A stretch of DNA of 64,000 nucleotides from Rhodamnia argentea (lineage: Eukaryota > Streptophyta > Magnoliopsida > Myrtales > Myrtaceae), in the NCBI RefSeq assembly GCF_020921035.1, contig NC_063158.1, forward strand, positions 3,144,001 to 3,208,000, written 5' to 3'. Positions within the stretch are counted from its first letter, which is position 1, and every line of letters starts with the position of its first letter. Position numbers and translations under genes: made by a program. This document shows positions 62,568-64,000 of this stretch, piece by piece. The notes beneath the pieces are model-generated. The model searched no databases. It was not told the origin of the DNA and saw only the letters and a program-made list of their open reading frames with translations.

Positions 62568-62868
62568 TTGGTTGGGGTTATGTGCTCGGGTATGTTCCTG
62601 CCCAAGAGAATCAGTCGAAACTCTTAGGAAGAGGATATGTAGTCCACCAGCAAAAAGAAAGGAAGGGCAAATCAAAAGTCTGAAAGGGTATCGGGGAGAA
62701 GAAAGTCTGTACTTTTTATCTGTGGCGAGGAAGAGGAGCGACGAGGGTTTTGAAGAAAAAGAGAGAGGACCACACAGAGAGAAAGAGGGAGAACTCTGAC
62801 TACTGTGATGATGAAAAGAAGAAGGAGAAGAAGAAGACAGTTTTCTCGTTAAGGGTGTGCATGAGAGG

Positions 62869-62872
<4 letters not shown>

Positions 62873-62903
<31 letters not shown>
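62873..62903. repeat. (GA)n tract in KNAT7 leader/promoter, first block
   Basis: About 15 GA units (CT on the KNAT7 sense strand), 306 bp or more upstream of the KNAT7 start codon. Confidence 0.95.
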
Positions 62904-62907
<4 letters not shown>

Positions 62908-62978
62908 TATTGGGATCAGAGATACAAGACTTTCTGCAGAACCCTCTGCGTTTTTGCAGCAGATTTCGCTTCAACAAG

Positions 62979-62981
<3 letters not shown>

Positions 62982-63021
<40 letters not shown>

Positions 63022-63028
63022 AGGGGGG
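62982..63028. repeat. (GA)n plus G run in KNAT7 leader/promoter, second block
   Basis: Sixteen GA units followed by G-rich sequence (63013-63028). Further short GA runs continue to about 63090. GA/CT tracts near KNOX genes are known binding sites for BBR/BPC proteins. Confidence 0.95.
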
Positions 63029-63099
63029 CCCGGAGAGAGAGAGAAAGAAAAAAAGCCACAGCAGAAGCAGTAGAGAGAGAGAGAGAAAGAGAAGAGTTT

Positions 63100-64000
63100 A
63101 GTTTGGGAAGGAGGCTGATGGAATCATCATTATTGCGAGAGGAGAAGAAGAAGGAGAAGAGGAGGGTTACAGATAAAGAAAGCAGAGAACTTTTCACAGA
63201 TAAAGCTGTTCTGCTGCCTGACCATTTGATTGCTTTTTTAGCTTTTTCCCCTGTTTTTTTTTTCCCCCAATCTCAATATTCATATTTCGGTTATTTATTG
63301 GTGTATTATGGGTCTTGATTCTACTTTTTTAAATCAACAGTCAACACTGACTTTATGAGTTCTCTACCTCAATTAGGGTTCATGAATTAGGTAGATCTAT
63401 CCTCTCTCCATTCGCGCAATTACTCTCTTCTTATGTTCACATCATATGCTTAGCGCGTGCACGACTTCAGATCGATCCGACACACACAAACATACCGACT
63501 TCTATAAATTCGATCATCTCCGTAATTTCGATGTAAAGCTTGATAATCTCTATATATGGTCAGTTTAAATCGTCTGAAGCGGGCGATTTGTCGATTTGAA
63601 AGAGGGGACAAAAGCCTATTTGAATGATAACGCCGACATTTTTCCTTGCTGCTTCATTAAGATATGTTGGAGAAGAGGTCTCCGCCATCGGTATAAGTTA
63701 CTTTTACCTCCTTCATAACTGGATAGTGGCCTGCTATCTACCTTATGTAAAGGACAAAGATTCATGGAATGTTAAGTGGGTAAGCATTTTGGTAAATCTC
63801 GAGGTTAGTGGAGTCTTTTTTTTTTTTTATCTATAGTGGTGATAATTTGTTTGGCAACAAAGATTCTACACCTGCAAAAACTCAAGAACTCTTTTCCTAC
63901 TTTCAAAAGCAAGTAACAATGTCTTGCTTTCCTCCCCCGAAATATCGAAAACGAACCCCGAAATTTCAAGTCTCCAAAATTTACGGAGAGAAAAACACAG
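63100..64000. other. KNAT7 upstream region and window end; no gene seen
   Basis: About 400 bp next to the GA tracts is likely KNAT7 promoter. From about 63500 on nothing is recognised. The 70-codon frame at 63624-63836 is hydrophobic but unlike any family I know. Confidence 0.4.

Noticed and set aside
1-64000. tRNA, rRNA, CRISPR array, operon or biosynthetic gene cluster
   Set aside because: No tRNA B-box-like GGTTCGANTCC or spaced direct-repeat array was seen by eye. The six genes belong to unrelated eukaryotic families and are far apart.

Overview
The window is nuclear DNA of a flowering plant, probably a woody eudicot. Its genes are split by GT-AG introns, its promoters are CT- and GA-rich, long stretches have no genes, and there are many small inverted-repeat elements. 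The style of the dispersed repeats makes me think of Myrtaceae (Eucalyptus, Syzygium, Rhodamnia), but that is inference and no single feature proves it.

Six protein-coding genes can be reconstructed completely, with every splice junction in frame. Plus strand: (1) a vacuolar SPX-MFS phosphate transporter of the PHT5/VPT family, coding 5532-13228, 698 aa; (2) cytosolic HMG-CoA synthase, 26136-31298, 464 aa with every catalytic residue; (3) an intronless class I TCP transcription factor of the TCP9/TCP19 type, 35726-36910, 394 aa; (4) a C2-type phospholipase D of the beta/gamma group, 43515-49846, 852 aa; (5) a UER1/NRS-ER nucleotide-rhamnose epimerase/reductase, 55009-57003, 302 aa. Minus strand: (6) a class II KNOX gene, KNAT7, 62567-59458, 302 aa. 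UER1 and KNAT7 lie tail to tail, 2.45 kb apart.

Layout: 1-3.5 kb intergenic; 3.5-13.7 kb PHT5; 13.7-25.8 kb intergenic, with a plastid ccsA fragment, several foldback elements and two tandem duplications; 25.9-31.5 kb HMGS, with a MITE-like element in intron 5; 31.9-34.8 kb two related 1.35 kb transposon-like elements in direct orientation; 35-36.9 kb TCP; 37-42.8 kb intergenic, with a gene-free GC-rich island at 38.0-38.75 kb; 42.8-49.9 kb PLD; 50-54.9 kb intergenic, with a decayed tandem repeat split by a MITE; 54.9-57.0 kb UER1; 59.4-63.1 kb KNAT7 with long GA tracts in its leader; then unassigned sequence to the end.

The genes belong to separate pathways: vacuolar Pi storage, mevalonate/isoprenoid synthesis, growth control, phospholipid signalling, rhamnose supply for cell walls, and secondary-wall regulation. 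I see no sign of a gene cluster with a shared purpose. I found no tRNA, rRNA, CRISPR, viral or toxin gene and no clearly undescribed system. The most unusual material is in the non-coding space: a nuclear plastid insertion, at least five families of foldback/MITE elements, and clustered TCP-type motifs around the TCP gene.
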